A stretch of DNA of 64,000 nucleotides from Macrocystis pyrifera. Its lineage: Eukaryota; Sar; Phaeophyceae; Laminariales; Laminariaceae. The DNA is taken from NCBI GenBank assembly GCA_031763025.1, contig JASSKH010000050.1, positions 620,001 through 684,000 on the forward strand, in the 5' to 3' direction. The position numbers were made by a program, and so were the translations under genes. How positions within the stretch are numbered: the stretch's first letter is position 1; each line of letters opens with the position of its first letter. The notes beneath the pieces were generated by a model. The model searched no databases. It worked only from the letters and a program-made list of their open reading frames with translations, and was not told the DNA's origin. Positions 10,190-19,739 of this stretch are shown here, piece after piece.

Positions 10190-11240
10190 TACTCCGGTGA
10201 GGCCGGAAGCTGCGATGGCGGTGTTCTTACGTCCAGCGTCGATTCCCAAGTTACGTCCCTCGTCTCCACCATATTGTTTGCCCTAGTGAGCATCCGGAAA
10301 GAGTCACTGGGGTGGTCGATATCCGGCCCGAGGTAGAAGCAGCTCTCGGCTCGGAGGTGCGACTTCGACGAACGTTTCCAGCGACAATACGCTGGGCGAA
10401 GGAATGGGTGCGGAGAAGCAGGTATGGCAGTTCCGTACCACATTTAATGCGGCCAGTTGTTGTTCGGTTTGCAGTGGTCGCGGTGTGATTCAGGGCGTCG
10501 CAAGCACAGTGCACCGCTTCCGCCCACAGGGATTTAGTCGGCGGTAATTGGACGCGAGGAAACATTATAAGCGCTTGGAAACAAGCGGCAAGTCCCGCAT
10601 TCTGGATGATACCAAGTGCTCTCTCGACAGCACCGTTCTGCTTTGGACCGTCGGCGTTTATGAACTCCTGCTTGACGCCGAACTGTTTGCATACCTCTCC
10701 AACATCCCCACTAAAGATTTCCCCCCGTTGTCAGACTTTACGATATCAACCTTCGAGGGGACACCATCGGCGCGCACATCATCCAAAAACTTCCTAAACG
10801 CACCTGCTGCCTCCGATTTGTTCTTCAGAAAGTATACCCTCGCGTGGTGGGAGTAGGCATCCTTCACTAGGATGAAACATCGCTTACCCAGCAGAGAAGG
10901 GGTTTCTCTTGGCCCACTCAAGTCAACAAAGAATCGTGCCAGCTTATTTGACACACTCGCATTAGTGCTGTTGGGTATAGGCATACGGTAACCTTTCGCC
11001 ATCCAACAGCAGCACACGGTCTTAGTTTCTCTACCAGTTCTACATCGAGTGGCTTTGCAGTCTTTGTCAGCGGCAATTCATTCGAGTGATCATACACACA
11101 GTGGCAAACGTTGCTGTCTACAGCTGTCTCATTCGATTCGATGCTGCCGGGGGCAGGCACGGGAAACGCAAGGGGGAAATCGCAACCAGTTTCCACGCAG
11201 TTTTCAGAGCGATCCGGGGTCAAGGGGGGTAACGGCACGT
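10190..11240 (-). pseudogene. Copia B integrase
   Basis: From 11238 downward there is the pre-integrase region with His residues (CHCVYDHSNEL) and cysteines near 10985-11015, where the frame shifts. The core follows at 11017-10658: FFVDLSGPRE (first Asp), SDNGGK (second Asp). It continues in another frame with QEFINADGPKQNGAVERAL near 10600-10665, which carries the catalytic Glu. The C-terminal part (10565-10189) includes LWAEAVHCACDALNH and ESCFYLGPDIDHPSDSFR. The D,D,E triad survives, but at least three frameshifts separate its parts. Integrase would insert the cDNA. Confidence 0.8.
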
Positions 11241-11792
11241 ATCCGCGTCTGGCTCTATCCTGCAGGGGAAACTAGAGTGACTAGATCCATAGCATTTGAA
11301 TTTCAACTTCTCCTTGAACAGAGAAATGCACAAGGTTTTCTCTAACATGAACCCTACTCCGTGCTTATGCGTAGCCATCAGCGAAAATATATTGAACGCT
11401 ATGTCCCGCACGTCAGCCACGCCCAGCAGTTTAGCAGCGATACCTCCTGGGAATACAGCAGTTAGTGTGCCATAGCCCACCACGTCGATCAGGTGGTTGT
11501 CCCTGATCCTGACCGTGTCGTCGCACGGTCGCACGTTACACAAACTGTCAGCTAAATGCGTCATGTGAAAGGATGCACCACTATCTGCTATCAATTTCTC
11601 ACTACTGCCATCACTGCGTTCCTGTGTGCACGAGTTATCCATTCTACCTAGCATACACTTCGCAAGACAACACACAGTCTCTCCGCCGTTGTCCTGGCCG
11701 CGGGATCCTCCACCGGACGTTTGCTTTGAGGCCGGGGGGGGGGATGCGAGCCATGCAATATTTCTAACTGTGCCCGGGATCCAGACAAACAA
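11220..11792 (-). pseudogene. Copia B aspartic protease
   Basis: This is the longest open piece of the element (190 codons). It contains KLIADSGASFHMTHLADSL (retropepsin active site DSGA), then VRIRDNHLIDVVGYGTL and LLGVADVRDIAFNIFSLM, the expected order for a Copia protease followed by the segment joining integrase. The family match ends near 11220, beyond which the frame shifts into the integrase region. Confidence 0.8.
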
Positions 11793-11949
11793 TGACGATA
11801 CTTGTTTGGGGGCGGGGGTTTTGCTACCACCTTCGCTCCTATTATTTTTTGATTCAGTCCCTCCGCCTATTCCACCCCTAAAATATTATTTACAATTACT
11901 GGTAATGGGGTTGCCCCGTGCGTTTGACACAAGGGTCTGTCCTACGTTC

Positions 11950-12835
11950 TTCGTGAGGGTAGGGAGCTTTAATTATCCTGTCTGAGGATACTTTCAATGT
12001 CCTTTCTTTGGATGCCTTCTCTGTATGAGATGGTCCTTTGTTCTATCTCATAGTCCCTCGTGAGAATACCAACTTTCGGTTTACATCCCCTATCGAATTT
12101 TTTGCGCCTAGAGAAGCGAACACCCCAACGACCTTATCTACACGGCTGACGAAATTCATAGGCTCTTCGCCCTTTCCATTCCTATGGCGTCAACATAGTC
12201 CAACCCCTTTACTTGGTCAGCCACAGTTTGAGACACAAACCAGTCTTTCAGCATTTTCCCACCGCCACTCGACGATTTAGTCGCAAATACCCTGCCTAAC
12301 AGTTCAAGGTCAGTAATACTCTCAGTTAAGTATGTCTACGCCATCCTAGCTCTTTTGATTTGTTCAGGGCCCAATCCCTGCTCCAAACGATATACAGTTG
12401 TTTTGGGGGGGTCGCCAGCCGCAACTTTTATGTCATTTTCCAGAGAAGCCAAGCATCAAATCATCGACGCGAAGCTTTCAAACCGTTTGTTCCATACAGG
12501 GTAGCGCTCAGGCAACGCGCTGAACTTGGGGACAGCAGACTTCATGCTGTTGAATTATCGGGGCCTATGTTGACATTTGAGCTACTTACGTAACTCCCAC
12601 TCTCAGTCTCCACTTCACCTAGGGACGGCAAATTCCCACCGGTATTGACTCCTTTTCGTCCTTCCTTTCCTGAGTTGGAGGCGGTCTTGTTTGTCAAACC
12701 GGATCTGGTAATCTTCTCTTCCAGCTCTCGAAATCGCTGTTCTTGTTGAACCACAATTCTCCCCATGAGGCCCATCATCCGGTCGTCGTTCGGCGACGGG
12801 ACCTCTTCTCGGCCTCTACCGTCTACGCCCGGCAA
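11950..12835 (-). pseudogene. gag: Copia B gag
   Basis: The start is placed at 12835, 35 bp inside the 5' LTR, the normal place for gag. The first 97 residues (to 12542) are charged and contain a likely coiled coil (EQRFRELEEKI). A family match resumes near 12210-12060 in another frame (MNFVSRVDKVVGVFASLG, then DVNRKLVFS), typical of the Copia Gag core. Multiple stops lie between, so gag is broken. Confidence 0.6.
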
Positions 12836-12869
12836 AGTCAGACAGTTCGATCATACTAAGTCGTTAACG

Positions 12870-13008
12870 TGTTGATTTAGCTCTGATATGCCGGGGGTGA
12901 TACGCTCTCAGCAGCCACACTTAGGCTGTGAGTACGGCGCTGGTTTCGCTTCATATCTGACACCCTAGACAGTGATCTAGCTACGGTAACACGCAGCGTG
13001 ACGAAGAT
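12870..13008 (-). repeat. 5' LTR remnant of Copia B (139 bp)
   Basis: TGTTGATTTAG at 12870 through GCGTGACGAAGATAG at 13008 matches the first 139 bp of the 377 bp LTR at 8421. The remaining outer 238 bp are gone, replaced by unrelated sequence, so the element was truncated at its promoter end. Confidence 0.8.
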
Positions 13009-13373
13009 AGTGAAAAGCACAAAAGAGCAAGCACAGCACGGCACAGCAGCACCTCGAAAAGAACAAAAATCAAACCGAAAACTCGGAAAGAGAAAACATC
13101 CTCATCCCTTCTCGTGAAAAAATTTCCTCCCTGACTGGAACGCCTTACACCGGTCAAAAGCAGAGCTTTTGTCTCAGCTTCGTACGCCGCCCGCCCCTCT
13201 CGCCACCGTCTCGCCATCGATTCGGTCTGGGTAAAGATTTCCTCCCTTTCTTCCACAGTGCGCCCGGTCACCTCCAGTGAAGCCAGGTGCTCACCGTGGA
13301 CCTCGTTCGCCAGCTCGACAATGTTGGTGCTCAGACTCCGTAGATCTCTCTGTGAACTTAAGCTTGGTCGCAA
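12981..13373 (-). CDS. Hypothetical ORF with helical, charged start
   Basis: A 130-codon minus frame. Residues ~15-90 are rich in Glu, Arg and Ala and look helical (LANEVHGEHLASLEVT, MARRWREGRAAYEAET). The last 40 residues are hydrophobic and run into the truncated LTR, so the end is probably not native. I know no matching family; it may be an exon or a gag fragment. Confidence 0.25.
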   Translation of the reverse strand: MRPSLSSQRDLRSLSTNIVELANEVHGEHLASLEVTGRTVEEREEIFTQTESMARRWREGRAAYEAETKALLLTGVRRSSQGGNFFTRRDEDVFSFRVFGLIFVLFEVLLCRAVLALLCFSLSSSRCVLP

Positions 13374-13840
13374 ACAAATTGCGCTGGTTCAATCTTATTC
13401 TGCACTCACGAACGGCCTATATTGACTCTTACATACTCAATCTGAGTATACAGATGGCGGCCAGACAGAGCCCATTCATGCTTCCCTCGTGTCTCGAGGC
13501 ATACGCGATGCCTAGCCACGAAACGGCGACCGCGCTTCTTGCGACCCCCCCCTCTACCCGCCACCACCCGCTGACACCCGCGACGGTGCCGTGCTCGGCC
13601 GCAGTGCCGTGCTCGGAGTACACGCACGCACAAGGAACGAAATAAGAAAAAAGGAAGAAATACTGAAAGTGCCAACAAAAATGAGAAAACAAAACAACAA
13701 CTGGAAAGGTCCGGCAAATTTCAAAGGAGGCGATGTCCAAGTGAGAGCTCTGAGAGACCAGGGATGTACCAACCGAGCACGCTCAGAGAGTGAGATATCT
13801 GTACGTAGTTCTAGAGTTCGGACGATGTAAACAGCACGTT

Positions 13841-14012
13841 GTTAGCCATGATCAGTACCTTTGGTTCTATTGATGTTTCCAACAACCGCTGGTGATTGTT
13901 AGCAATGATCAGCACTTTAATACAGTTTCTACTGTTGCTTCCGACGAGTGGTGATGATCGTCAGCCATCGATCGGTACTCTGGTGAAGTTTCTTCCGTGA
14001 TCTCTGGACTAA
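13841..14012. repeat. ~60 bp tandem repeat, three units
   Basis: Three diverged units share (G)TTAGC(A/C)ATGATCAG(T/C)AC...TTTC...GTGATGAT. They lie directly before copy 2 of the ~1 kb dispersed repeat. Confidence 0.5.
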
Positions 14013-14019
14013 AACGTCA

Positions 14020-15040
14020 TCCGACGCACTGTAGTAGTGTCACGACGGCACATTATACTGCTGCACGAATTGAGGAAGTGCGTTAGATTACTCCTGTGCT
14101 GTAGTATCGCAAATTGTATCCATGCTCTGCAGCAGTACCTGCCTGATAGTAGCGAGCAGTATTTTCAGGGAGTAGGATTGCTCGTGTCAAGGAATCGATA
14201 CACTCTGTACGAGATAGTATCCTATTATATGAAAAATGAAACGTCAGCTGTGAGTTCAACCGATCGGTCGATACTCAATTTTGCAATCTGCGTGAACCGT
14301 TCGCGCGTTATCCTATGATAGCGATGCTCTGCAGCAGCGATATGACAAGCCATATCGCATACTCGTACGTCATACGCATATACGTAAATGCAGTGTGCGT
14401 ATCTTGTTGCACGACGAGACCTGTAAGTTACGGTTCGACGCATCAATAGTAATGACATGTCGGTTCGATGATCTATTAGCTGCTCCGCTATGTCGTTTGA
14501 AGAAGCCAATGCTCAGCCACTGGCCTACCGGTACATCCTTAACAAGGAATTACACACAGAATACGTGCGAACGGCCATACAACTTGAAAAAATCAGTAAA
14601 GATGGGGTATAGACAACACGTACTACGCAGCTTGCAAAGTTGAGTACTAGGTATCAACTACTCGATCAGTCGAGATCACAGCTGACGCGTTTATATATAT
14701 TTTAAAACTGATTGTTGACGGTATAGCGAAAGTTGCAGAGAGATATGTTAAGAGTACCGGGGTACGAGAACAAGCGCGCAATCCCCCAGCGATGCCACTA
14801 CCCTTCACCCCCCTTTATCTGATCTCTTGCCAATTCACCATGATAAAACATACAGTCCCGAGAGCGACATTTAGCAACTGAGATACTATCGTCTTGCACA
14901 TCTTCATCACCAGTGCAGGTAGGTCTGTCTAACCGCAGCTGCTCGCCCTAGCCTCTAAAGACCGCCATCGGCCAGGCGTGTGAGACCAGTCCTAGTCGTA
15001 AGACGTGAGGACAGTTGTCACCAGACGACCTGAAAACTAA
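14020..15040. repeat. Dispersed ~1 kb repeat, copy 2
   Basis: It matches 2650-3750 in blocks but lacks the 224 bp insertion (a single TGCAG at 14914). An extra ~100 bp (14223-14322) is inserted after TAGTATCC. Its inverted repeat arms, 14242-14294 and 14626-14687 (CGTCAGCTGTGAG... and its complement), flank the central part, and the block 14535-14687 is reversed relative to copy 1. Confidence 0.7.
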
Positions 15041-15171
15041 GAATGCTACAGTACGTCTTCGTCGATCGTACTCCTACTGATTGCGATATATAACGCACCG
15101 AGTGAATAGTTCGGGTAGAGCATCAAAGGGGCGATTATTATTAAGTGCAATGGTGCAGTTATAGGGTACTT

Positions 15172-15895
15172 CTACAACCTTGAGTACAGGAACTGGTGTA
15201 AGCTCCGACGTGTTAATTTTCTATGCGTGCTTCGTATGACAAAACTGTTTTCACTAGTTACGTTATGGGTGTAGGGGAAAACATGCATTCTCTGCTGTGT
15301 AATTCCAAGTGGTCTGTACCCAAGACGGGTGTGTGATACGTACAGGGCTTCTGGTACTGCACAAATATGTGACCCCCTAGGTGGCATGCTGGTCTTTCCT
15401 TTCGAAACGACGGGCGGCGAGAGCAAGGAGCCAACTGAAGAATCTGCCGTCAAATATGATATGGACAACACCCCCGCAAACTCGATTTTATATACTGTGT
15501 AGTACTGGCTTGCGCTTGGTGTCCCCAATACGCAAGTACCTTGCTCTCTACAGTAGAATTGAATGTTTGCGGGGTGGGCGTGTGCATAGTCCAAGAGCAC
15601 TATAATCGGTCGCACGTCCAACTGTAGTTCGAATTTGTCGCAGTACACCGCTTCGTTCGAAAAATACATAATAATTTCCAGTAGTACGTGCGTACCTGGT
15701 ATATCGTCTACTACAAGTCATGGTAAACAAGAGGCGTTTTGATAGAGGTTCCTTCTATATTTTCTGGGGCTCCTACGTTCCCACAATGTATACTGCGGAA
15801 TTCAACGGGGACAGGCATATGAATAAGACTGATGCTGGGATGTGTGGGGCGCGCACCTTCTAATAAGTACAGATATCCCCTCGACTTGTGTTTCT
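15172..15895 (-). CDS. Hypothetical coding segment next to the LTR element insertion
   Basis: Two open minus frames (15930-15711 and 15669-15172, 165 codons) abut the left edge of the LTR element. If the element and one GTACC are left out, the first frame continues without stop for about 29 codons into sequence at 23103-23190, which suggests insertion into an open frame. The frames contain no motif I recognise, and a stop pair near 15708 would need an intron. It may be a host exon or part of another element. Confidence 0.3.
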
Positions 15896-15900
15896 GTACC

Positions 15901-16166
15901 TGTTGATCGATCTCTAAAGGTATAGACGCAGCTGCCACGGGAACGCGTTGCTGACTCCAGACAGAACACAGAAATCCTCTTTTATTACTTCCTCGCTGTC
16001 GAGTTGACTCGCCTCATATGCAGTATGGAATTACACCTGACGAGTGGCATTGGTGGGCCCACATTACCCGGATATCCCAATACCCTACGACCAGAATACC
16101 TTTCCAGCATGGAACTCCTTAATCTACGATGGATTTTATATGTCGTATTTCTGAGTACAATCAACA
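15901..16166 (-). repeat. 3' LTR of element C (266 bp)
   Basis: Begins TGTTGATCGATC and ends ACAATCAACA. Shares GGGAACGCGT, GACTCGCCTCATATGCAGTA, ACACCTGACGAGTGGCATTG and CCTTTCCAGCATGGAACTCC with the right LTR. Confidence 0.85.
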
Positions 16167-16239
16167 CCCCCCTAATCATTATCCACGACCATACTGATAT
16201 CCCCCCTGCTCCTGTGCATGACCATATCAATATTCCTGG

Positions 16240-16305
16240 AGTATTCTGTCTCTCTACCGTGGATCATTTAATGTAAGTACTGGATTGGATGAGGCCTCCT
16301 GCGCC
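16240..16305 (-). repeat. Split direct repeat B2
   Basis: 66 bp starting AGTATTCTGTCTCTCTACCG; identical to 16605-16670 except for one base that I can see (GTAC versus GTAG). It marks the 3' end of the YR element. Confidence 0.8.
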
Positions 16306-16502
16306 CGGCAGGAGGTCTCATCTGGTATTTCCCCCCGCGCTGAGTAAAGTGGCGAATCACATACTCTGCGCGGGGTTAATACTTGTAAATGATCTGGGTA
16401 TACGAGCCCAAGAATGCTAGTCCTACTGCGGGGTGGGTGGGATGGTCTCAAGAAATGGCGCGACCAACTCTACTCCCGAGGTTTCGGGAGCGAAAGGAAG
16501 AA

Positions 16503-16602
16503 GTGACCTCGCTTCGATACAAATTCCGAGACATTTCGATATTATCCATGGTTCCATTATTTGTGCCAAATATGAGTCCATGAATTAGATCGTCATTTTA
16601 CT
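16503..16602 (-). repeat. Split direct repeat A2
   Basis: 100 bp from GTGACCTCGCTTCGATACAA to GATCGTCATTTTACT, matching 19640-19739 with about three differences. It is separated from B2 by 16306-16502, which should belong to A2 but has no counterpart at A1, consistent with the deletion there. It borders B1 directly. Confidence 0.8.
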
Positions 16603-16604
16603 GT

Positions 16605-16670
16605 AGTATTCTGTCTCTCTACCGTGGATCATTTAATGTAAGTAGTGGATTGGATGAGGCCTCCTGCGCC
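16605..16670 (-). repeat. Split direct repeat B1
   Basis: 66 bp copy of 16240-16305 on the inner side, next to A2; the coding remnants start about 90 bp away. Confidence 0.8.
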
Positions 16671-16771
16671 GGCCTGTGGGTCCCGCCCATACTTCGTTAT
16701 TTCAGATTGCCTTTATAGTTAATCGCTGGTCCGGGGCAGAGTTGTCTCACCCAAACTTCTATAACCTGAAC

Positions 16772-17660
16772 TCAGCCCTTTCCCGCACACGCCGCAAGGT
16801 CCGTTCTGAACTTTGGCGACAATAGCAGTTCGCTAGCTTCCGCGTAGCTCTGGCCCCGTTTCTTCTTGCTACCCCGCATTTGTCCACTGGAGGTAGCCCC
16901 GATGTAGTTCTTCGCAACTGACTCTGTCTTCCAGCCCCCATTTTTCATGATCTCATCCACAGCCGTCCCGGCCAGGGATGTGCTGAGCGAGCCTCCCACT
17001 CGCAAGGAGTGCATCATGCAGTGGGTCGGCAGGTCTGCCATCCGCAGATAGCTTTGCAGGTTCGCCGTCATACGGACCGCGGAAGAGAGAGACAGCCCCG
17101 GCCACGTTCTGCGTAGCAATGGGGAAGAGGTACCCGGTGGTTAAGTCCCACCCAATCCGCCGTGCGGCCGAGATATACGCCGTAACCGCCCGAAAGGGGC
17201 CAATCACCGGGCAGTCCCGGTCCGCTGAGACTACCACTGCCTCACTAGAGGCCCGAAGCGTCCTGCCAAACTGAAAGTTGAAAATCAAACCCTTAGACGC
17301 TGGGAGCTTCAGAACGTACGACCCATGGTAAAAGAAAGATCATCACCCCTACGCATCGAATAGAAGGCCAAAGAATACAAGGCGATATCTCGGGTCAGAA
17401 AAATACGCTCAGCCAGAGAGCTGGCCACCTGAGCGCGCGACCGCATGCCCACTACCAGATCTATGAGTGTGTGTTCCAACATCGGCGCGGCCTAATTGAC
17501 CTGGTCCTCGACCTGTTTCTGTTCCTCAGATACGAAGGTAAGGTATGAATCTACCGACGGACTCGAGCACGGATTTCCTACCCGGCGGACAGGGTCCCAT
17601 TCCTCTCCCTCACCGCTTTCTTTCATCGCCATTTTGAGCTTCGAGACAAAACCTTTTAGA
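16772..17660 (-). pseudogene. Tyrosine recombinase of the YR element
   Basis: The family core is complete at motif level. The first catalytic Arg lies in FYSMRRGDDLSFTMG (about 17339-17375). Box II is HSLRVGG (16991-17011), with His and Arg of HxxR. It is followed by GGWKTESVAKNYIG, with Trp in the usual His/Trp place (16919-16938) and the nucleophile Tyr near 16900. The C-terminus ends at 16772. The reading frame shifts near 17115 and has a stop near 17285, so no single frame encodes the enzyme. It would join the circular DNA copy to the genome. The C-terminal frame (17119-16772) alone is open for 115 codons. Confidence 0.8.
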
Positions 17661-18300
17661 ATAGACTCGGCCGCCTACCGTTTAGCACGCGAAGACCCCG
17701 TCAGGCACGTATCGTCTCCTGCATGGCCCACACCGGGGCAGGACGCTTCATGCACCATCTTGGTGCATTTCCCTTTCGTGTCCTGGAAGCAGAGGGAATT
17801 TAAGACATCGTCCGGGGTAGCTGTTTGCTAACCACGGAACCCGGCCGATACAACGAGCACAAACGCGTCAAACTCTTCGACCACCCTGCTTTTCCGGACT
17901 TGCCCGGGGCGCCCTTCCATCTCTCCCAGTACTTGGCGTCGACGTGCTTGCATCTTATCCACATCCACAACGACCGGCACCCGCCCCGGATACCGCGGGG
18001 CCGGCAATGATCGAACCGGCTGAGTGCCGCATTTCCAGCAGAAATTAAACTGTGCAACGTTTTCTTCTTGATACGTAGATCCAAAACGCAAACCGAACCA
18101 AGTCCCTGGCCGCGGCCGCTCCGCTGATAAGTGCCCGACCCTGAAGGTGGCTCTCGCTAGCGCCGAGCTGTTGAAGGAGAACACCGAAGAAAGGGAGACC
18201 GTAAACGTCGGTGAGCGTTCGAAAACGTCCGAAACCGCGAAATATATACGCTCTGCTACGTGATAGCTGCCCGTCCCCGCGCGATAGTTGCCGAAATTTG
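17661..18300 (-). pseudogene. RNase H-recombinase connecting region
   Basis: A 118-codon open minus frame at 18184-17828 includes FNFCWKCGTQP, a C-x2-C pair, and a charged segment (VDVDKMQARRRQVLGEME). It lies in a different frame from RNase H and the recombinase. In this element class the stretch joins RNase H to the recombinase or starts the recombinase ORF. I cannot assign a domain. Confidence 0.4.
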
Positions 18301-18308
18301 GGCTATCG

Positions 18309-19100
18309 CTAGCCTTTGGTTCCGAAGTCTAACTCGTATGCTATCATACCCCAGCGAGAGTACCGCCAATTCTTGAGGCCGCCATCTGGGCTGGGCCACT
18401 GAAAGCACCCTTCCGCCGCCACTGCGGCCACCTCGACCGACCGCACTGTAGCTAGCTGCACCAAAGGGAACCAATAGGTCTTAGCATCCGGTAAAATGAC
18501 AACCGCGCGGGCCTCGCATTCCGATAAATGTTGCACGAAGTGGCCAGCCATGACCGGAGGTGGGGAACAAAACCCGAAGGCCGGGACTTTGGTACCCGGA
18601 ACGAGCGAGACGTCGTGCGCGAACACGTCGGTCCCCGCCGAACCCGCACAATCGTACTGAGATAAAAAGGGTAGTGCCTACCCAGTCACTGGAGAGCGCA
18701 GCACCGACGCCGTGCCTGCCATGAGGTCGACGTCAAACAGGCCCATCTCGTCGCAGGCCGCTTGAAACGATGCCGGTGCTATGTGGATGATGGCGTCTCG
18801 TGACGGTCGCAAAATGGCATCTGCGACTCCGTTCTCCACCGTCGGGATCCACCTCAACGATAGCATGAATCCGTACGCCATTTGCAAGTCGAACAACTGC
18901 ATCAGCAACGCGTGCGTCTCGCGGTTCTTCGCGCGCCTACGGTTAAAGGCACCCACTACTGACTGGTTGTCCACGTCTATTAGTACCTGTGCCCGCCGCA
19001 ACACGTCCGGGTGTCGCGTGCAGAATTGTCGAAGCAGATGGTAGAGGCCATACATCTCCTTCTGGTTGATATGCTTCGACAACCAATTTGGTGGTAACAC
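18309..19100 (-). pseudogene. RNase H of the YR element
   Basis: The frame has LPPNWLSKHINQKEMYGLYH, then VLIDVDNQSVVGAFN (catalytic Asp region), then LRWIPTVENGVADAI, and FDVDLMA after it, in the order of RNase H of DIRS/PAT/Ngaro elements. A TAG near 18678 interrupts a frame that otherwise stays open to 18309 (GFCSPPPVMAGHFVQHL, GGLKNWRYSRWGMIAYE). The first Asp segment upstream of 19100 is degraded and frame-shifted. Confidence 0.75.
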
Positions 19101-19134
19101 CCCCCCGCGGGGAAGGTGCCCGAGGCCGTGTTCA

Positions 19135-19640
19135 TCACGCCCCCCTCATGCGACAGATGACGCCCTTCTTCAAGGCCGCCAAAAAATGTCGCGCCCGCTG
19201 CCAGGGGTCCTCCTGCCAGGTCGCCGACAAATTAAGCCACAGCTTGAATTCGCCTACAAGGTCGGCCCTAGAGTCCTGCGTAAGGTCGACAATGCACAGA
19301 GCTGACTTCTCGAGCTCAGCAAGCACAGCGAAGATAGCATGCGTCCACAGTGATGCCGGCCGAATAGCCACCGACATGCTCATGCGTTTGACCGCGATAC
19401 GCGCGTACGAAAGGGCAGACATCCCTAGTCTAGGGCTGCTCGCAGCAGCTGCTGCAGTCTATCTAGCTTATCCTGTGAAACCCGGAAGGTGGTGGTGTCA
19501 GAGTCGAACAATCCCGAGATACTGCTGCAGCCTAGTCGGCCGGAAGTCGCACTTCTTGGTCGACAGGAACTGACCAGACAGGAACGACACTAACATCACC
19601 ACGTGTGTAGCCTCGCCCGCAGCAAGCCATTGCTCCCGCG
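19135..19640 (-). pseudogene. 3' end of YR-element reverse transcriptase
   Basis: The minus frame reads THVVMLVSFLSGQFLSTKKCDFRPTRLQQYLGI near 19620-19505, the post-palm region in which KC.F.PT....LG is typical. It continues, after a stop, to the connection domain (QEDPWQRARHFLAALKKGV, 19200-19150). The palm is missing: repeat A1 begins at 19640 and its translation forms the first 15 residues of this frame. Confidence 0.65.
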
Positions 19641-19739
19641 TGACCTCGCTTCGATACAAATTCCGAGACATTTCGATATTATCCATGGTTCCAATATTTG
19701 TGCCAAATATTAGTCCATGAACTAGATCGTCATTTTACT
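19640..19739 (-). repeat. Split direct repeat A1
   Basis: Copy of A2 (16503-16602). It marks the 5' end of the YR element. The sequence 19740 onward is unrelated to anything at 16603. Confidence 0.8.

Larger units (their letters stand above)
8421..13008 (-). mobile_element. Ty1/Copia retrotransposon B, with LTR pair
   Basis: Read on the minus strand, the order is 5' LTR remnant (13008-12870), gag, protease, integrase, RNase H, 3' LTR (8797-8421). Integrase before RNase H defines Copia. A purine tract (GGGAGGG on the minus strand, 8798-8804) borders the 3' LTR as a polypurine tract should. The palm of the reverse transcriptase has been deleted, and stops and shifts occur throughout. I could not identify a primer-binding site matching a known tRNA next to 12870. 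Confidence 0.85.
16240..19739 (-). mobile_element. YR retroelement with split direct repeats (PAT/Ngaro type), internally deleted
   Basis: Read on the minus strand: A1 (19739-19640), coding remnants, B1 (16670-16605), A2 (16602-16503 as conserved), B2 (16305-16240). A1/A2 and B1/B2 are the two direct-repeat pairs. A1-genes-B1-A2-B2 is the arrangement known for PAT/Ngaro-type elements, which insert by tyrosine recombinase without target duplication. The coding part keeps the end of the reverse transcriptase, RNase H and the recombinase. A1 joins straight to the RT tail at 19640, so gag and most of RT were deleted. The element sits inside LTR element C. Confidence 0.8.
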
